DNA of 64,000 nucleotides, taken from the NCBI GenBank assembly GCA_036557885.1, contig DATBGS010000044.1, positions 45,894-109,893 of the forward strand, written 5' to 3'. The number at the start of each line of letters is the position of its first letter. The stretch's first letter is position 1. This document shows positions 8,317-17,390 of the stretch, one piece after another. The translations under genes and the position numbers were made by a program. The notes under the pieces are model-generated. The model did not search any database. It saw nothing but the letters and a program-made list of their open reading frames with translations, and was not told the DNA's origin. This DNA comes from DATBGS01 sp036557885. Its GTDB lineage: Bacteria; Chloroflexota; Ktedonobacteria; Ktedonobacterales; DATBGS01.

Positions 8317-9501
8317 ATGGCATTCTCTGAGCTAAAAGCGCGTTTGCAACAAGAGATCGAGACACTCCAACAGGAAGGGCGCTACTATGCGCCTGGCGTG
8401 CTCTCTGGTGCTCAAGGGCCGCGCATTGCCTTGCAGGGCAAAGAGTACATCAATCTGGCCTCTAACAATTACCTCGGTTTTGCGCAAGACCCGCAGGTGA
8501 TTGCAGCGGCCCGCGCCGCTTTTGATCAGTATGGCTTTGGTCTGGGCGGGGGACGTGTGCTCTATTCGATGGAGGTACATCAGGAGCTTGAGCGGCGGCT
8601 GGCGCAGTTCAAGGGGCGCGAGGCGGCGCTGGTCTGCCAGACGGGCTATGACACCAATCTCACGGTGCTCTCGACGCTGGTTAGCGAAGGTGATGTTATC
8701 ATCAGCGACGCGACGAACCACGCCAGCATTGTAGACGGCATTCGCCTCTCGCGGGCCGAGCGGCGCATCTATCCGCATAACGAGATGAGCGGATTGGAGG
8801 AGCAGTTGCGCGCCAGCCAGGGCGCCCGCACCGTCTTGGTCGTGACTGATGGCGTTTTTAGCATGGATGGCGACCTGGCGCCGCTGCCAGAAATCGTGGC
8901 GCTGGCCGAACGCTACGGGGCGCTGGTCTATGTGGATGACGCGCATGGCGATGGTGTGCTGGGGCAGCGTGGCTCAGGGATTGTGGAGCATTTTGGGCTG
9001 CATGGGCGCGTGGCGATTGAGATGGGGACGCTCTCTAAAGCCTTGGGTGGCGTGGGTGGATTTGTTGCCACTGATCAGGAGATCATCGCGTACCTCTTTC
9101 AGCGCAGCCGGACCTTTCTGTTCAGCACCGGCCATCTGCCACCAGTCGTGGCGGCTGGACTACTGGCCGCGCTCAATCTGCTGGCGGCGCAGCCGGAGCG
9201 CCTGAAACGTCTATGGGAGAATACCGCCTATTTTCGCAGTGGATTGCAGCGGCTTGGCTTTGACACGGGTGCCAGTGTGACGCCCATTGTCCCTGTGATG
9301 ATTGGCGACGCGCTTCAGGCAACGGCGCTGAGTCGTGAATTGCGCGCCGCCGGTATCTACGCGCAGGCGTTCAGCTATCCAGTGGTGGCACAGGGGAAAG
9401 CGCGCATCCGCTGTATTATCTCGGCAGCGCATAGCCATCCAGACCTGGAAGCGGCGTTGGCGGCGTTTGAATCTATCGGGAAACGCCTGCGGCTGATTTA
9501 G
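8317..9501 (+). CDS. kbl: Alpha-oxoamine synthase (glycine C-acetyltransferase / BioF-like)
   Basis: This 394-residue PLP-dependent enzyme condenses an amino acid with an acyl-CoA. The PLP lysine lies in GTLSKALGGVGG, the aspartate in VDDAHGDGVLG, and the N-terminal half has NYLGF and DATNHASIVDGIRLS. The last motif is typical of 2-amino-3-ketobutyrate CoA ligase (threonine degradation to glycine and acetyl-CoA), but 8-amino-7-oxononanoate synthase (biotin) has nearly the same architecture. No threonine dehydrogenase or biotin genes are adjacent, so the choice between the two is open. It stands alone after the liv terminator, with a GGGGG-type ribosome site. Confidence 0.8.
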   Translation: MAFSELKARLQQEIETLQQEGRYYAPGVLSGAQGPRIALQGKEYINLASNNYLGFAQDPQVIAAARAAFDQYGFGLGGGRVLYSMEVHQELERRLAQFKGREAALVCQTGYDTNLTVLSTLVSEGDVIISDATNHASIVDGIRLSRAERRIYPHNEMSGLEEQLRASQGARTVLVVTDGVFSMDGDLAPLPEIVALAERYGALVYVDDAHGDGVLGQRGSGIVEHFGLHGRVAIEMGTLSKALGGVGGFVATDQEIIAYLFQRSRTFLFSTGHLPPVVAAGLLAALNLLAAQPERLKRLWENTAYFRSGLQRLGFDTGASVTPIVPVMIGDALQATALSRELRAAGIYAQAFSYPVVAQGKARIRCIISAAHSHPDLEAALAAFESIGKRLRLI

Positions 9502-9550
9502 CTGTGGAAAGAGCGGTCTGGTCAGTAGCTGGTTGTTGGCGACTGATGGC

Positions 9551-9757
9551 TCATCTCTCTTCAGCATCAAGTTGCTTATGTAAGGCGGCAATACGCGCTT
9601 CGATCTCCTGGCGCGTTGAGACGCCTAATTCTTCCATTTCTTCCAGCAGGCTTTCCATGCGCTCCAGCAAGAGCAATGTATCATAACCAGCATCGGTTGG
9701 AAGGTTGTCTTCTTCGTCGCGCTGGCGTTTTGGTTTGTTCTGGTTCGTCTTTGCCAT
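9551..9757 (-). CDS. Small charged coiled-coil protein, function unknown
   Basis: This 68-residue soluble protein has a lysine/arginine-rich N terminus (KTNQNKPKRQRDEED) followed by a predicted amphipathic helix (LLLLERMESLLEEMEELGV, then IEARIAALHKQL) with leucines at heptad spacing. There is no recognised domain. A purine-rich AAGAGAG precedes the ATG by about six bases. It sits between the convergent PLP enzyme and the HIT gene. The regular helix pattern and the absence of a competing gene on the other strand support it as real; the function is unknown. Confidence 0.6.
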   Translation of the reverse strand: MAKTNQNKPKRQRDEEDNLPTDAGYDTLLLLERMESLLEEMEELGVSTRQEIEARIAALHKQLDAEER

Positions 9758-9871
9758 CAGGCACTCTCTTTCTTTGGCTCATGGACACTTCTATAATCCT
9801 GCTTGCTTTATCAACGAGGAACGAAGCCTCTGCGCCCCTTGCTGTTGAGTCTGCTGCCTATACACGCAAGA

Positions 9872-10372
9872 TTAGCACGAATCTGGGTGGTCAAGCGCCT
9901 GCCGAATGGCCTGCGACAGTGCCTCCATCTCCTCCTCGGAAAGCGGGAGAATCCCTCTGCTCAAGTCAAGAATGGTAGCTTGCTGATCCTCATAGGGGAC
10001 ACCAGGAGGCAGAGGCGCTATATGCCAATGGACATGACGATTCCCTTGTTGACTTCCCAGCGTCAGAATGTAGATGCGTTCTGTGGGAACAGTATGTCTG
10101 ATGGCCTCAACCACTCGATAGATAAGCTGCTGGAGCGCCAGATACTCTTCCAGCGTAAAGTCCCCGGTAGCTTGTTCACGATGTGCGCGTGGAGCTACCA
10201 GCGTATAGCCTGCAAGCGTTGGATACTTACTAAGAAAGACTACTGCTGCTTGATCCTCATAAATGAGATGGTGACGATAAGCTGGATTGCCAGCAAGCAT
10301 CTCGCAGATGAAACACGGGCCTTGAGATCGCTGCTCATATGCGCCCACATCAAAGGCTTGAGAGCGCTGCAT
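9872..10372 (-). CDS. HIT family nucleotide hydrolase/transferase
   Basis: This 166-residue protein carries the histidine-triad motif as NRHVHWHIAPL near residues 110-120, the catalytic His-x-His-x-His-x-x of the HIT superfamily, which act on nucleoside phosphoramidates or dinucleoside polyphosphates. The N-terminal CFIC resembles the zinc-binding pair of some HIT proteins. Its ATG follows AGGAG by six bases. It lies 36 bases downstream of the lipoprotein gene on the same strand and is probably co-transcribed with it. The substrate is not predictable. Confidence 0.88.
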   Translation of the reverse strand: MQRSQAFDVGAYEQRSQGPCFICEMLAGNPAYRHHLIYEDQAAVVFLSKYPTLAGYTLVAPRAHREQATGDFTLEEYLALQQLIYRVVEAIRHTVPTERIYILTLGSQQGNRHVHWHIAPLPPGVPYEDQQATILDLSRGILPLSEEEMEALSQAIRQALDHPDSC

Positions 10373-10408
10373 GCTTTGCTCCTAATTCAGGCGTTTTCTC
10401 TTGTTTTT

Positions 10409-11812
10409 TCATAAAATCAAGAACGCGCAGTTGGGGTCAAGTGTGCTCCAGGAGACGCTTTGATGTTCGCCCCAATCAAGCAGCGTTGGGAAGCGCGGCG
10501 CGCTGCTATTCCCCGCTTGCGTGCTGCTCTCCAAGACGCTGCTATAGAGGCCGTCCCCTGCCCCGGAACGGAAATGAAGCGCCTGCCCTGGTTGGGCGGC
10601 CCAGGCGCCCTGCCCATCATTTGTAAACAAGAAGGCGCTGCTATCGGATTTCCAGGGGCTGTTGATGGCAGGCCGCAGAAACGGGGACTGGGCTTCACTG
10701 GTGGGGGCTGCCGGAAGCCGTATCGTCCCGTGCAACAACGTCACCTGACTCCGGGCAGCAACATTGACCAGGGTCAAGCCATCTGGTGCCAGTACGAGCA
10801 GCATCCGGCTATCTGGCGACCAGAAGGGCAGGGAGCGCTCCGCCGCAGCATCCCAGGCGAATTGCAGCGTGCCCTGGGCATTGTACACTTGATAGGTAGT
10901 TGACGCGCTCAGCGTTTGCACCAGCAAAAGGCGCCCATCTGGGGACCAGGCATATTGCTGGAGATGCGCGACGGTGAGCAGGGGCCGACTGTGCCCGCTG
11001 GTATCGCTGAGCAGCAGCGTGGCTTCATCGGGGCTTGCTCCCGCAGCAGCATACAGCAGGCGATTTGTACCCGGCTGCCAGAGTGGACGCGCGGGATAGA
11101 CGACTGAACCAGGCAAGGTGGTCAGCGCGCCGGAGGTCAGCAAGCGCGGCTGCTCTCCTGGTGCGCCAAGCAGCACCTGCCCGGCAGCGGTAATGCTGGC
11201 GATCAGGCTGCCGTCGTGGTTGACGGCAGGAAGAACCACGCTGGCGGGCAGGTCTTTGCGTGCAATTCCGGCGGGCTGGTCGGCTTGAGACAGCTTCCAC
11301 TGGGGTGCGCCAGGTGCCTCAGATGTTCCAGATGCCCCAGATGCCCCAGACGTGGCGCTGTTGCCCTCAGTTTGTTCCTCACGATAGAGCAGCCGATTGC
11401 CAGAGGCATCCCACCAGGCATCGCTGCGCAGCAGGCCGCTGTTTGGAGGGGTGATTTGCAGGATGTTGCCGCCATCAATCGCCGTCACGCCCAGTTCGCT
11501 CTTGCTATCGGACTGGCCGAAGGGGGCGTCAACTTCAGCGCCTGCCCCGTTTTGCATGCGCAGCACGATCTGATGGTGATCAGGCGACCAGGCAAAGCCA
11601 ATAAAGCCCCCTGATTCGATCTGGTTGAGACTGCTGCCGTCGGGGCTGAGCGTCCAGAGGCCGCCCCCGCGTAAAAAGGCGATTTCGTCGCCCCCGCTGT
11701 GCCCAGGTCCACAGGCTGCCAGGGTCAGCGCGCAAAGTGCCAGAGCGAGGAAGATGGCCTTCCATTGGCGAGGCGCTTGTGTGGTACAACAGGCGTAGCG
11801 TTTCCGTTTCAT
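10409..11812 (-). CDS. TolB/WD40-like beta-propeller lipoprotein
   Basis: This 467-residue protein begins with a signal peptide and lipobox (LTLAAC, cysteine near residue 33), so it is membrane-anchored outside the cell. The rest consists of repeated blades of the WxPDG/SPDG type (TLSPDGSSL, AWSPDHHQI, AWSPDGRLLL, FWSPDSRMLL), typical of TolB-like or WD40-like propellers. It probably binds a ligand or partner; no catalytic residues are visible. The ATG at 11812 is chosen because it opens the signal peptide; the open frame extends 31 codons upstream without a ribosome site. A short Ser/Gly/Ala repeat is coded near 11310-11360. It is divergent from the amidase gene. Confidence 0.8.
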   Translation of the reverse strand: MKRKRYACCTTQAPRQWKAIFLALALCALTLAACGPGHSGGDEIAFLRGGGLWTLSPDGSSLNQIESGGFIGFAWSPDHHQIVLRMQNGAGAEVDAPFGQSDSKSELGVTAIDGGNILQITPPNSGLLRSDAWWDASGNRLLYREEQTEGNSATSGASGASGTSEAPGAPQWKLSQADQPAGIARKDLPASVVLPAVNHDGSLIASITAAGQVLLGAPGEQPRLLTSGALTTLPGSVVYPARPLWQPGTNRLLYAAAGASPDEATLLLSDTSGHSRPLLTVAHLQQYAWSPDGRLLLVQTLSASTTYQVYNAQGTLQFAWDAAAERSLPFWSPDSRMLLVLAPDGLTLVNVAARSQVTLLHGTIRLPAAPTSEAQSPFLRPAINSPWKSDSSAFLFTNDGQGAWAAQPGQALHFRSGAGDGLYSSVLESSTQAGNSSAPRFPTLLDWGEHQSVSWSTLDPNCAFLIL

Positions 11813-11887
11813 GGCGCCTTGTATTGTAAGGGGCGCGTCATAACAAATCAAGGGCGATGACGCTATGCGGCAATCGAGGAGGGACTG

Positions 11888-13354
11888 ATGGATGCACCTG
11901 AACACCCAATCGGCAGAGATAAAGGCTCTGATCTTTTAGATATGCCAGTGGTAGCGCTTGGCAAGGCGCTGCGCGATGGTTCTCTCTCACCAGTTGAGCT
12001 GGCAGAAGCAGCTCTACAGCGTATTCAGGCAATGGATGAGCGGGTGCGCGCGTTTGTGACCGTGACGGGTGAGCGTGCTCTGGAGGATGCGCGCCGGGCA
12101 GAGCAGGAATTGCGCGCTGGAACTGATCGCGGTCCGCTGCATGGCATTCCACTGGCGCTCAAAGACCTGGTGCTCACCAGGGGCATCAAGACAACGGCTA
12201 GCTCGCGGGTGCTTGAGGATTATGTGCCTGATTACAACGCGGCTATTGTGGAGCGCTTGTGCACAGCAGGCGTGGTGCTGGTAGGAAAAACAAACACCCA
12301 CGAGTTTGCCTATGGAACGTTTACGCCACCGACAGGCAATCCCTGGGATGTAGAACGTGTTCCTGGCGGCTCCAGCGGCGGGTCGGCGGCTGCGCTGGCG
12401 GCGCGGATGTGTTTGCTGGCAACCGGCACCGATACAGGCGGCTCGATACGGATTCCAGCGGCCTGCTGCGGGGTGACGGGCTTAAAGCCGACCTATGGGC
12501 TGGTCAGTTGCTATGGCATCATCCCGCTGAGCTGGTCGCTGGACCACGCCGGGCCGCTGGCGCGCTCGGTGGAAGAATGCGCGCTGCTGCTGGATGCGTT
12601 GGTGGGCTACGATGCGCGCGACCCGGCCAGTCTTGCGGCTGCTGCTTCTCAGCCTGCATACGCTGCTGCGCTTCAACTGATGCAGCCGGAGCTATTTCCC
12701 TTGACTGGAATACGCATTGGTGTGCCAGAGGGAAGCTATTTCGAGGCAGTTGAGCCAGAGATTGCGGCGATAGTCAGCGCCGCAGTGCAGGCGCTGAAGG
12801 GCTTGGGCGCGCAGGTTGAGGGCGTGATGCTGCCAGAAGAGTTGGCAGGTCTTTTCCTGGCATATCGCGGCGTGCAGATGCCGGAGGCGACGGCTGCCCA
12901 TCAAGAAGCGGGCTGGTGGCCGACGCGCGCTGATTTGTACACGCCCATCACGCGGGACCGCCTGAAGATGGGTGAGCATATGCCTGCTACCGACACCGCT
13001 CGCGCGGAGCGAGTGCGCGCCGCCTTTGCGCAGGGGATGCGCGCAGTGATGGAGCGGGTAAACCTGCTGGCGCTGCCCACCTTGCCGATTCTGCCGCCGC
13101 GCCGGGACGCGCTGGCCCAGCTATTTCAACTTGGCGGCCAGCAGTTTGACGCGGCTGCCGCTCTGCTGCGGCTGACGTTTCCCTTTAACATGACGGGCCA
13201 GCCCGCGCTTTCGCTGCCCTGTGGCTTCTCCTCAACGGGTTTACCGATTGGTTTGCAACTAGTGGCGCGTCATCTGGATGAGGCAACGCTGCTGCGCGTG
13301 GGCCACGCCTATCAGCAGGTGACTGATTGGCACCTGCGCCAACCAGCCCTGTAG
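11888..13354 (+). CDS. Amidase signature family hydrolase (GatA-like)
   Basis: This 488-residue serine hydrolase of the amidase signature family has its Ser-cisSer-Lys triad in place: Lys92 in LALKDLV, the GGSSGGS loop at about 160-166 and the nucleophile Ser186 in TDTGGSIR. It could be a free-standing amidase acting on small amides, or the GatA subunit of the tRNA amidotransferase. No gatB or gatC lies nearby, and the C-terminal part (RAAFAQGMRAVMERVNLLALPT) is more like stand-alone amidases. The ATG follows GAGGAGGGA by five bases. It is transcribed divergently from the lipoprotein gene, 75 bases apart. Confidence 0.85.
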   Translation: MDAPEHPIGRDKGSDLLDMPVVALGKALRDGSLSPVELAEAALQRIQAMDERVRAFVTVTGERALEDARRAEQELRAGTDRGPLHGIPLALKDLVLTRGIKTTASSRVLEDYVPDYNAAIVERLCTAGVVLVGKTNTHEFAYGTFTPPTGNPWDVERVPGGSSGGSAAALAARMCLLATGTDTGGSIRIPAACCGVTGLKPTYGLVSCYGIIPLSWSLDHAGPLARSVEECALLLDALVGYDARDPASLAAAASQPAYAAALQLMQPELFPLTGIRIGVPEGSYFEAVEPEIAAIVSAAVQALKGLGAQVEGVMLPEELAGLFLAYRGVQMPEATAAHQEAGWWPTRADLYTPITRDRLKMGEHMPATDTARAERVRAAFAQGMRAVMERVNLLALPTLPILPPRRDALAQLFQLGGQQFDAAAALLRLTFPFNMTGQPALSLPCGFSSTGLPIGLQLVARHLDEATLLRVGHAYQQVTDWHLRQPAL

Positions 13355-13356
13355 GA

Positions 13357-13420
13357 TTGGCTTTGGGAAGATCGCTATGCTATGATATAGCTATAACAAG
13401 TTGAGCAGTTTGGTCAACTT
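13357..13420 (+). promoter_or_regulatory. Candidate hemQ promoter with adjacent inverted repeat
   Basis: TTGGCT (13357-13362) and TATGAT (13381-13386) are 18 bases apart. Just downstream, AAGTTGA (13398-13404) and TCAACTT (13414-13420) form a perfect 7-bp inverted repeat with a 9-base centre, placed where an operator would block transcription. No regulator is assigned. Confidence 0.45.
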
Positions 13421-13487
13421 TGTTCGCTTCTCCAGCAGTCTTCCCTTGCCACTATACAATTGGGCCGTTTTTCAGATAAGGTTATAT

Positions 13488-14309
13488 ATGGAAGAACAAC
13501 AGCATTCCCACCAACAACATCAGCCTGGGGAGTCACAGGCTGCATCTACACCACAAGACGCGCCGCAGGAAGGCCACGCTGCCGCACCAAAGCGCAGACA
13601 GTTTACCCGCTTTGCCTTCTTTAAGGTGGCCCCAGAGTGGCGTCGCCTGCCCGCCGAGGAGCGCGAGCGCCAGAAACACGAGTTTGCCGAAGTGATCGGT
13701 GAATTGCGCGAGCAAATGATGGCGCAAGGCTATAGCACAATGGGCACGCGCGCTGATTGCGATTTTCTGCTCTGGTTCGCGGCCCCGGAGATTGATCACC
13801 TTCAGGAAGCGGCAACCCGCCTCTTCACTACGACATTTGGGCAGTATCTGACGACAGCCTTTTCCTATCTGGCGATGACGAAACGCTCGATCTATATCGA
13901 GCAGCATGTGCATCATGGGCAGGAGGGCGCGCGGCTCCAGATTCGTCCAACCAAAGCGAAGTATCTGTTTGTGTATCCTTTTGTCAAGCAGCGTGGCTGG
14001 TATACGCTCTCTAAAGAGGAGCGCCAGCGCATGATGGATGAGCATATTGAGATTGGGCATCGCTATCCATCGGTGCGCCTGAATACTACCTATTCGTTTG
14101 GCCTGGATGATCAGGAGTTTGTCGTCGCCTTTGAGAGCAATGTGCCCGAAGACTTCCTGCAACTGGTGATGGATCTGCGCGAATCGCGGGCCAGCGCCTA
14201 TACCGAACGCGACACGCCCATCTTTACCTGCCAGCGTATGGAGATTCCGATGATGCTGGATGCCCTGGGGGGTATTCCGGCACGTGTGCCGGTTGGCTCG
14301 ATCTCCTGA
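13488..14309 (+). CDS. hemQ: Coproheme decarboxylase (chlorite dismutase family)
   Basis: This 273-residue soluble protein of the chlorite dismutase family would carry out the last step of the coproporphyrin-dependent haem pathway used by Gram-positive bacteria and relatives. The YPFVKQRGWYTLSKEERQRMM block contains the catalytic-region tyrosine and the basic residues typical of HemQ, and MMDEHIEIGHRYPSV supplies the proximal histidine region. True chlorite dismutases need a distal arginine in a different context. The first 30 or so residues are a Gln/Pro-rich extension. The ATG at 13488 is chosen as the first codon after the promoter; an in-frame GTG or TTG upstream has no ribosome site. Confidence 0.85.
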   Translation: MEEQQHSHQQHQPGESQAASTPQDAPQEGHAAAPKRRQFTRFAFFKVAPEWRRLPAEERERQKHEFAEVIGELREQMMAQGYSTMGTRADCDFLLWFAAPEIDHLQEAATRLFTTTFGQYLTTAFSYLAMTKRSIYIEQHVHHGQEGARLQIRPTKAKYLFVYPFVKQRGWYTLSKEERQRMMDEHIEIGHRYPSVRLNTTYSFGLDDQEFVVAFESNVPEDFLQLVMDLRESRASAYTERDTPIFTCQRMEIPMMLDALGGIPARVPVGSIS

Positions 14310-14325
14310 CCATTCGTTGTTCCCG

Positions 14326-14363
14326 GCCCCCCTTCCTCACCGCGAAGGGGGGCTGTTGTTTTT
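14326..14363 (+). terminator. Rho-independent terminator after hemQ
   Basis: GCCCCCCTTC (14326-14335) pairs perfectly with GAAGGGGGGC (14344-14353), followed by TGTTGTTTTT. Confidence 0.88.
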
Positions 14364-14400
14364 GGTAGAATAGTGCTGCTTTTTCTAGGAAGGTGGGATT

Positions 14401-16407
14401 ATGAACGAATTGTTTCTCGAACGCTTACAGCAGAAGCCGCTGCTGGCAGATGGGGCAATGGGCACGCTGCTCTATTCGCGCCTGCCAGGGGCAGCCGCGC
14501 GTTCGCGGTGCTTTGATGAGGTGACGCTTTCGCGGCCTGAGCTGGTGCGGGCGATTCACCAGGAATATATCCAGGCTGGCGCGCAGGTGATAGAAACAAA
14601 CACCTTTGGGGCTAATCGCGCCAAGCTGTCCAACTATGACCTGGCCGATAAGGTCCGCGACATCAACTTTCGCGCGGTGTATCTGGCGCGTGAGGCACGC
14701 GAGATTACTGGCGAGCAGGTGTTTCTGGCTGGGGCGGTGGGGCCATCGGGGCGACCCATGCAAACACGCCTGACGGGTGAGCACGATGAGCAGCGTATGA
14801 TCGAACTGCGGGCGATCTTTCGTGAGCAGGTAGAGGCGCTGCTTGAGGGTGGGGTAGATGTCATTATTCTGGAGACATTTTCTGATTTGACGGAACTGCG
14901 TCAGGCGCTGCTGGCGGTCAAGGAAAGCTGCGACTTGCCCATCATTGCCCAGATGAGCTTTGGCGAAGATGGCCGCACGCTTTCTGGTCAGTCTCCGGCA
15001 CGTGTCGCCCTTGTGCTGGCCGAGCTTGGTGCCAATGTGATTGGGGCCAATTGTAGTGTAGGGCCATCGGGCACGCTGGATGTTGTTGAGGAGATGGCGG
15101 CGGCGCTGCGCCCATTTCCCAAGGCGATGCTTTCTGCGCAGCCGAATGCAGGTCTGCCCAGTCGGATTGAGCATCGTTTTTTGTATGTCTCCACGCCAGA
15201 ATATTTTGCCGATTATGCTCAACGTTTTGTCGGGGCTGGCGTGCGGCTCGTGGGGGGGTGTTGCGGCACAACCCCGCGTCATATCGCGGCCATGCGCCGC
15301 TCGCTGGGCGAGCCGATGAAAAGTTTTGCCTCGGCGCTCCCGGCTGCTCCGGCGACGATTTCTGGTGCGCCTGCGGTGGTGATACCTGGAAGCGGGATAC
15401 TTCCCGATACGGACGAGGTGGCGCCCAAAGCGGGCACGCCTACGCGCCTGCAACACAAGCTGGAGGCGGGCGAGTTTGTGGTGATGGTAGAGCTTGACCC
15501 ACCCAAGGGATTGAACCCGACAAAGATTCTGGAGGGGGCGCGGCTGGTCAAAGAAGCCGGAGTGGAGTTGATTGATATTGGCGATAGCCCGATGGCGCGC
15601 GTGCGCATGAGTTGTCTTTCGCTGGCGCGGCTGCTGCGCGACCATCTGGACCTGGAAACGGTGCTGCACTTCACGACCCGTGATCGCAACCTGATGGCGT
15701 TGCAAGCCGATCTGTTGGGCGCGCACGCGCTGGGCGTGCGCAATATCCTGGCGCTCACCGGCGACCCGATACGGGCTGGTGAGTACCCCAATCTCACGGG
15801 CGTCTGGAATGTGGATTCGGTGGAGTTAATCCGCATTCTCAAGGGGATGAACGAGGGCCACGATGCGGCTGGTGCCTCAATTGGTGGGGCAGCTTCGTTT
15901 TTTGTCGGCGCGGCGCTCAACCTGAATATGAGCGATGAGGTGATTGATCTGGACCGCGAGCGCTCGCGGCGCAAACTGAAGAACGGCTATGAAGTGGATG
16001 AGCCACAGATCAGCGAGCAGGAATTGGAATTGGAGCGTTATGACCGCAAGATTGCGGCGTGCGCCGATTACATCATGACACAGCCTATCTATGATCTGGA
16101 GCGACTGGAGCGCTTTTTTGAGCGGAAAGGGCGCCCTCCGGTACCGTTGCTGCTGGGGATGATCCCGCTGCATAGCTCAAAGCACGCTGAATATCTCCAC
16201 AATGAGGTGCCGGGCATTATCATCCCCGATGCAGTACGCTCTCGCATGCGTGAGGCAGGCGAGCGCGGACGCGAGACGGGGATGGAACTGGCGCGGCAAT
16301 TGCTCACCGAAGCCAAGGCGCGTGGATATATTCAGGGCTGCTATCTGTTGCCCTCGTTTGGGCGTTACGATGTAGTGAGTTCGGTAGCGCGCTCGCTGCT
16401 GGAATAA
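14401..16407 (+). CDS. Bifunctional homocysteine S-methyltransferase / methylenetetrahydrofolate reductase
   Basis: This 668-residue fusion has two parts. Residues 1 to about 310 form a homocysteine methyltransferase barrel with the zinc cysteines in GANCSVGPSG and GGCCGTTPRH. Residues from about 345 to the end form the FAD-dependent methylenetetrahydrofolate reductase, with VMVELDPPKGLNP at its start, LTGDP near the flavin site and DYIMTQPIYDLE late. Together they would make methyl-folate and transfer a methyl group to homocysteine, giving methionine. Whether the methyl donor is methyl-THF or S-methylmethionine cannot be told. The same fusion order is known in Bacillus YitJ-like proteins. 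AGGAAGGTGGG precedes the ATG. Confidence 0.92.
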   Translation: MNELFLERLQQKPLLADGAMGTLLYSRLPGAAARSRCFDEVTLSRPELVRAIHQEYIQAGAQVIETNTFGANRAKLSNYDLADKVRDINFRAVYLAREAREITGEQVFLAGAVGPSGRPMQTRLTGEHDEQRMIELRAIFREQVEALLEGGVDVIILETFSDLTELRQALLAVKESCDLPIIAQMSFGEDGRTLSGQSPARVALVLAELGANVIGANCSVGPSGTLDVVEEMAAALRPFPKAMLSAQPNAGLPSRIEHRFLYVSTPEYFADYAQRFVGAGVRLVGGCCGTTPRHIAAMRRSLGEPMKSFASALPAAPATISGAPAVVIPGSGILPDTDEVAPKAGTPTRLQHKLEAGEFVVMVELDPPKGLNPTKILEGARLVKEAGVELIDIGDSPMARVRMSCLSLARLLRDHLDLETVLHFTTRDRNLMALQADLLGAHALGVRNILALTGDPIRAGEYPNLTGVWNVDSVELIRILKGMNEGHDAAGASIGGAASFFVGAALNLNMSDEVIDLDRERSRRKLKNGYEVDEPQISEQELELERYDRKIAACADYIMTQPIYDLERLERFFERKGRPPVPLLLGMIPLHSSKHAEYLHNEVPGIIIPDAVRSRMREAGERGRETGMELARQLLTEAKARGYIQGCYLLPSFGRYDVVSSVARSLLE

Positions 16408-16442
16408 GGTGTTACGGACGTTTGCTGTTAGGGAAATGCTTT

Positions 16443-17390
16443 ATGGATACGCGTTCGCTGCTGCTGACTGGCCCTCGCCAGCTTGAATGGGTGAGCGAAA
16501 CCCTTCCTGCACACAAGGCACTCAAGCCAGATGAAATTCTAGTGCAAACAACGGCTGGGGCCATCAGTATTGGCAGCGAACTTCCCATCTACCTGGGGAC
16601 GGCGCGCAGCGGCAAACCAGCGTTCTACCCCAGAATGACGGGCTATGAAAGCGTCGGGCGGGTGCTGGCCTGTGGGTCGGCTGTGCAGCGGATTCACCCA
16701 GATGATCGGGTGCTGGCGTTTTATGGGCATCGGACGCACGCTGTTATCGCGGAAAAGAAGGCGATTGCTATCCCAGATGGGGTCTCTGATGCGCTGGCGC
16801 TGCTGGCAATCCTGACCTGCGATGTGGGCAAAGGCATCCGCAAACTGGCGCCACAACCAGATGATCCAGTGCTGGTGACGGGTGCTGGCGCGATTGGGCT
16901 GCTGACAGTGTTTATGCTCAAAGCAATGGGCATCCAGGCGGTAGATGTAGTTGATCCGCTTGTGGAACGCCGCGCGCTGGCTCTGTCGCTGGGAGCGCGG
17001 CAGGCACACGACCTCGATAGCAGCAGAGACAACACCAACATCTATCCTGCAGCCATCGAATGTTCCAGCCGAAATGAGGCGTTCCGGCTTCTTCAAGAGA
17101 GGATGCAGCAGAACGGGCGTCTCTGCATCCTGGCCGATGGCAACCTGGAGCCACTGGTGCTGTCGTCCGTGTTCCACGAGAAGGAACTGCTGGTGGTGGC
17201 ATCCAGCGATGGCTGGGACTATCACCAGCATGCCGTCTGGTATTTTCAACACCTCCAGGAGCACTTGCCGGGGTTGGAGCAGCTTTTTCAGGAGCAGATC
17301 ACCTGCGAGGAACTACCGGACACGTTTGAGCGTCTGGCAAGGGGCACTATCTGCCCAATAAAAGTGCTGGTAATGTATCAGGGTGAATGA
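16443..17390 (+). CDS. MDR-superfamily dehydrogenase (zinc-site degenerate)
   Basis: This 315-residue medium-chain dehydrogenase/reductase has a GroES-like N-terminal half (FYPRMTGYESVGRVLACG) and a Rossmann half with VLVTGAGAIGLLTVFMLKAMG binding NAD(P). The usual catalytic-zinc cysteine early in the protein and the four-cysteine structural loop are missing, so it may be a zinc-independent reductase or a threonine-dehydrogenase-like relative. The ATG at 16443 follows AGGGAAA; a TTG at 16422 is an alternative. The stop overlaps the start of the AraC gene by 8 bases, indicating a shared transcript with the next two genes. Confidence 0.75.
   Translation: MDTRSLLLTGPRQLEWVSETLPAHKALKPDEILVQTTAGAISIGSELPIYLGTARSGKPAFYPRMTGYESVGRVLACGSAVQRIHPDDRVLAFYGHRTHAVIAEKKAIAIPDGVSDALALLAILTCDVGKGIRKLAPQPDDPVLVTGAGAIGLLTVFMLKAMGIQAVDVVDPLVERRALALSLGARQAHDLDSSRDNTNIYPAAIECSSRNEAFRLLQERMQQNGRLCILADGNLEPLVLSSVFHEKELLVVASSDGWDYHQHAVWYFQHLQEHLPGLEQLFQEQITCEELPDTFERLARGTICPIKVLVMYQGE

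Noticed and set aside
14425..15726. 433-codon minus-strand frame inside the methyltransferase/MTHFR gene
   Set aside because: Antisense to a protein with intact catalytic motifs; composition typical of a shadow frame.
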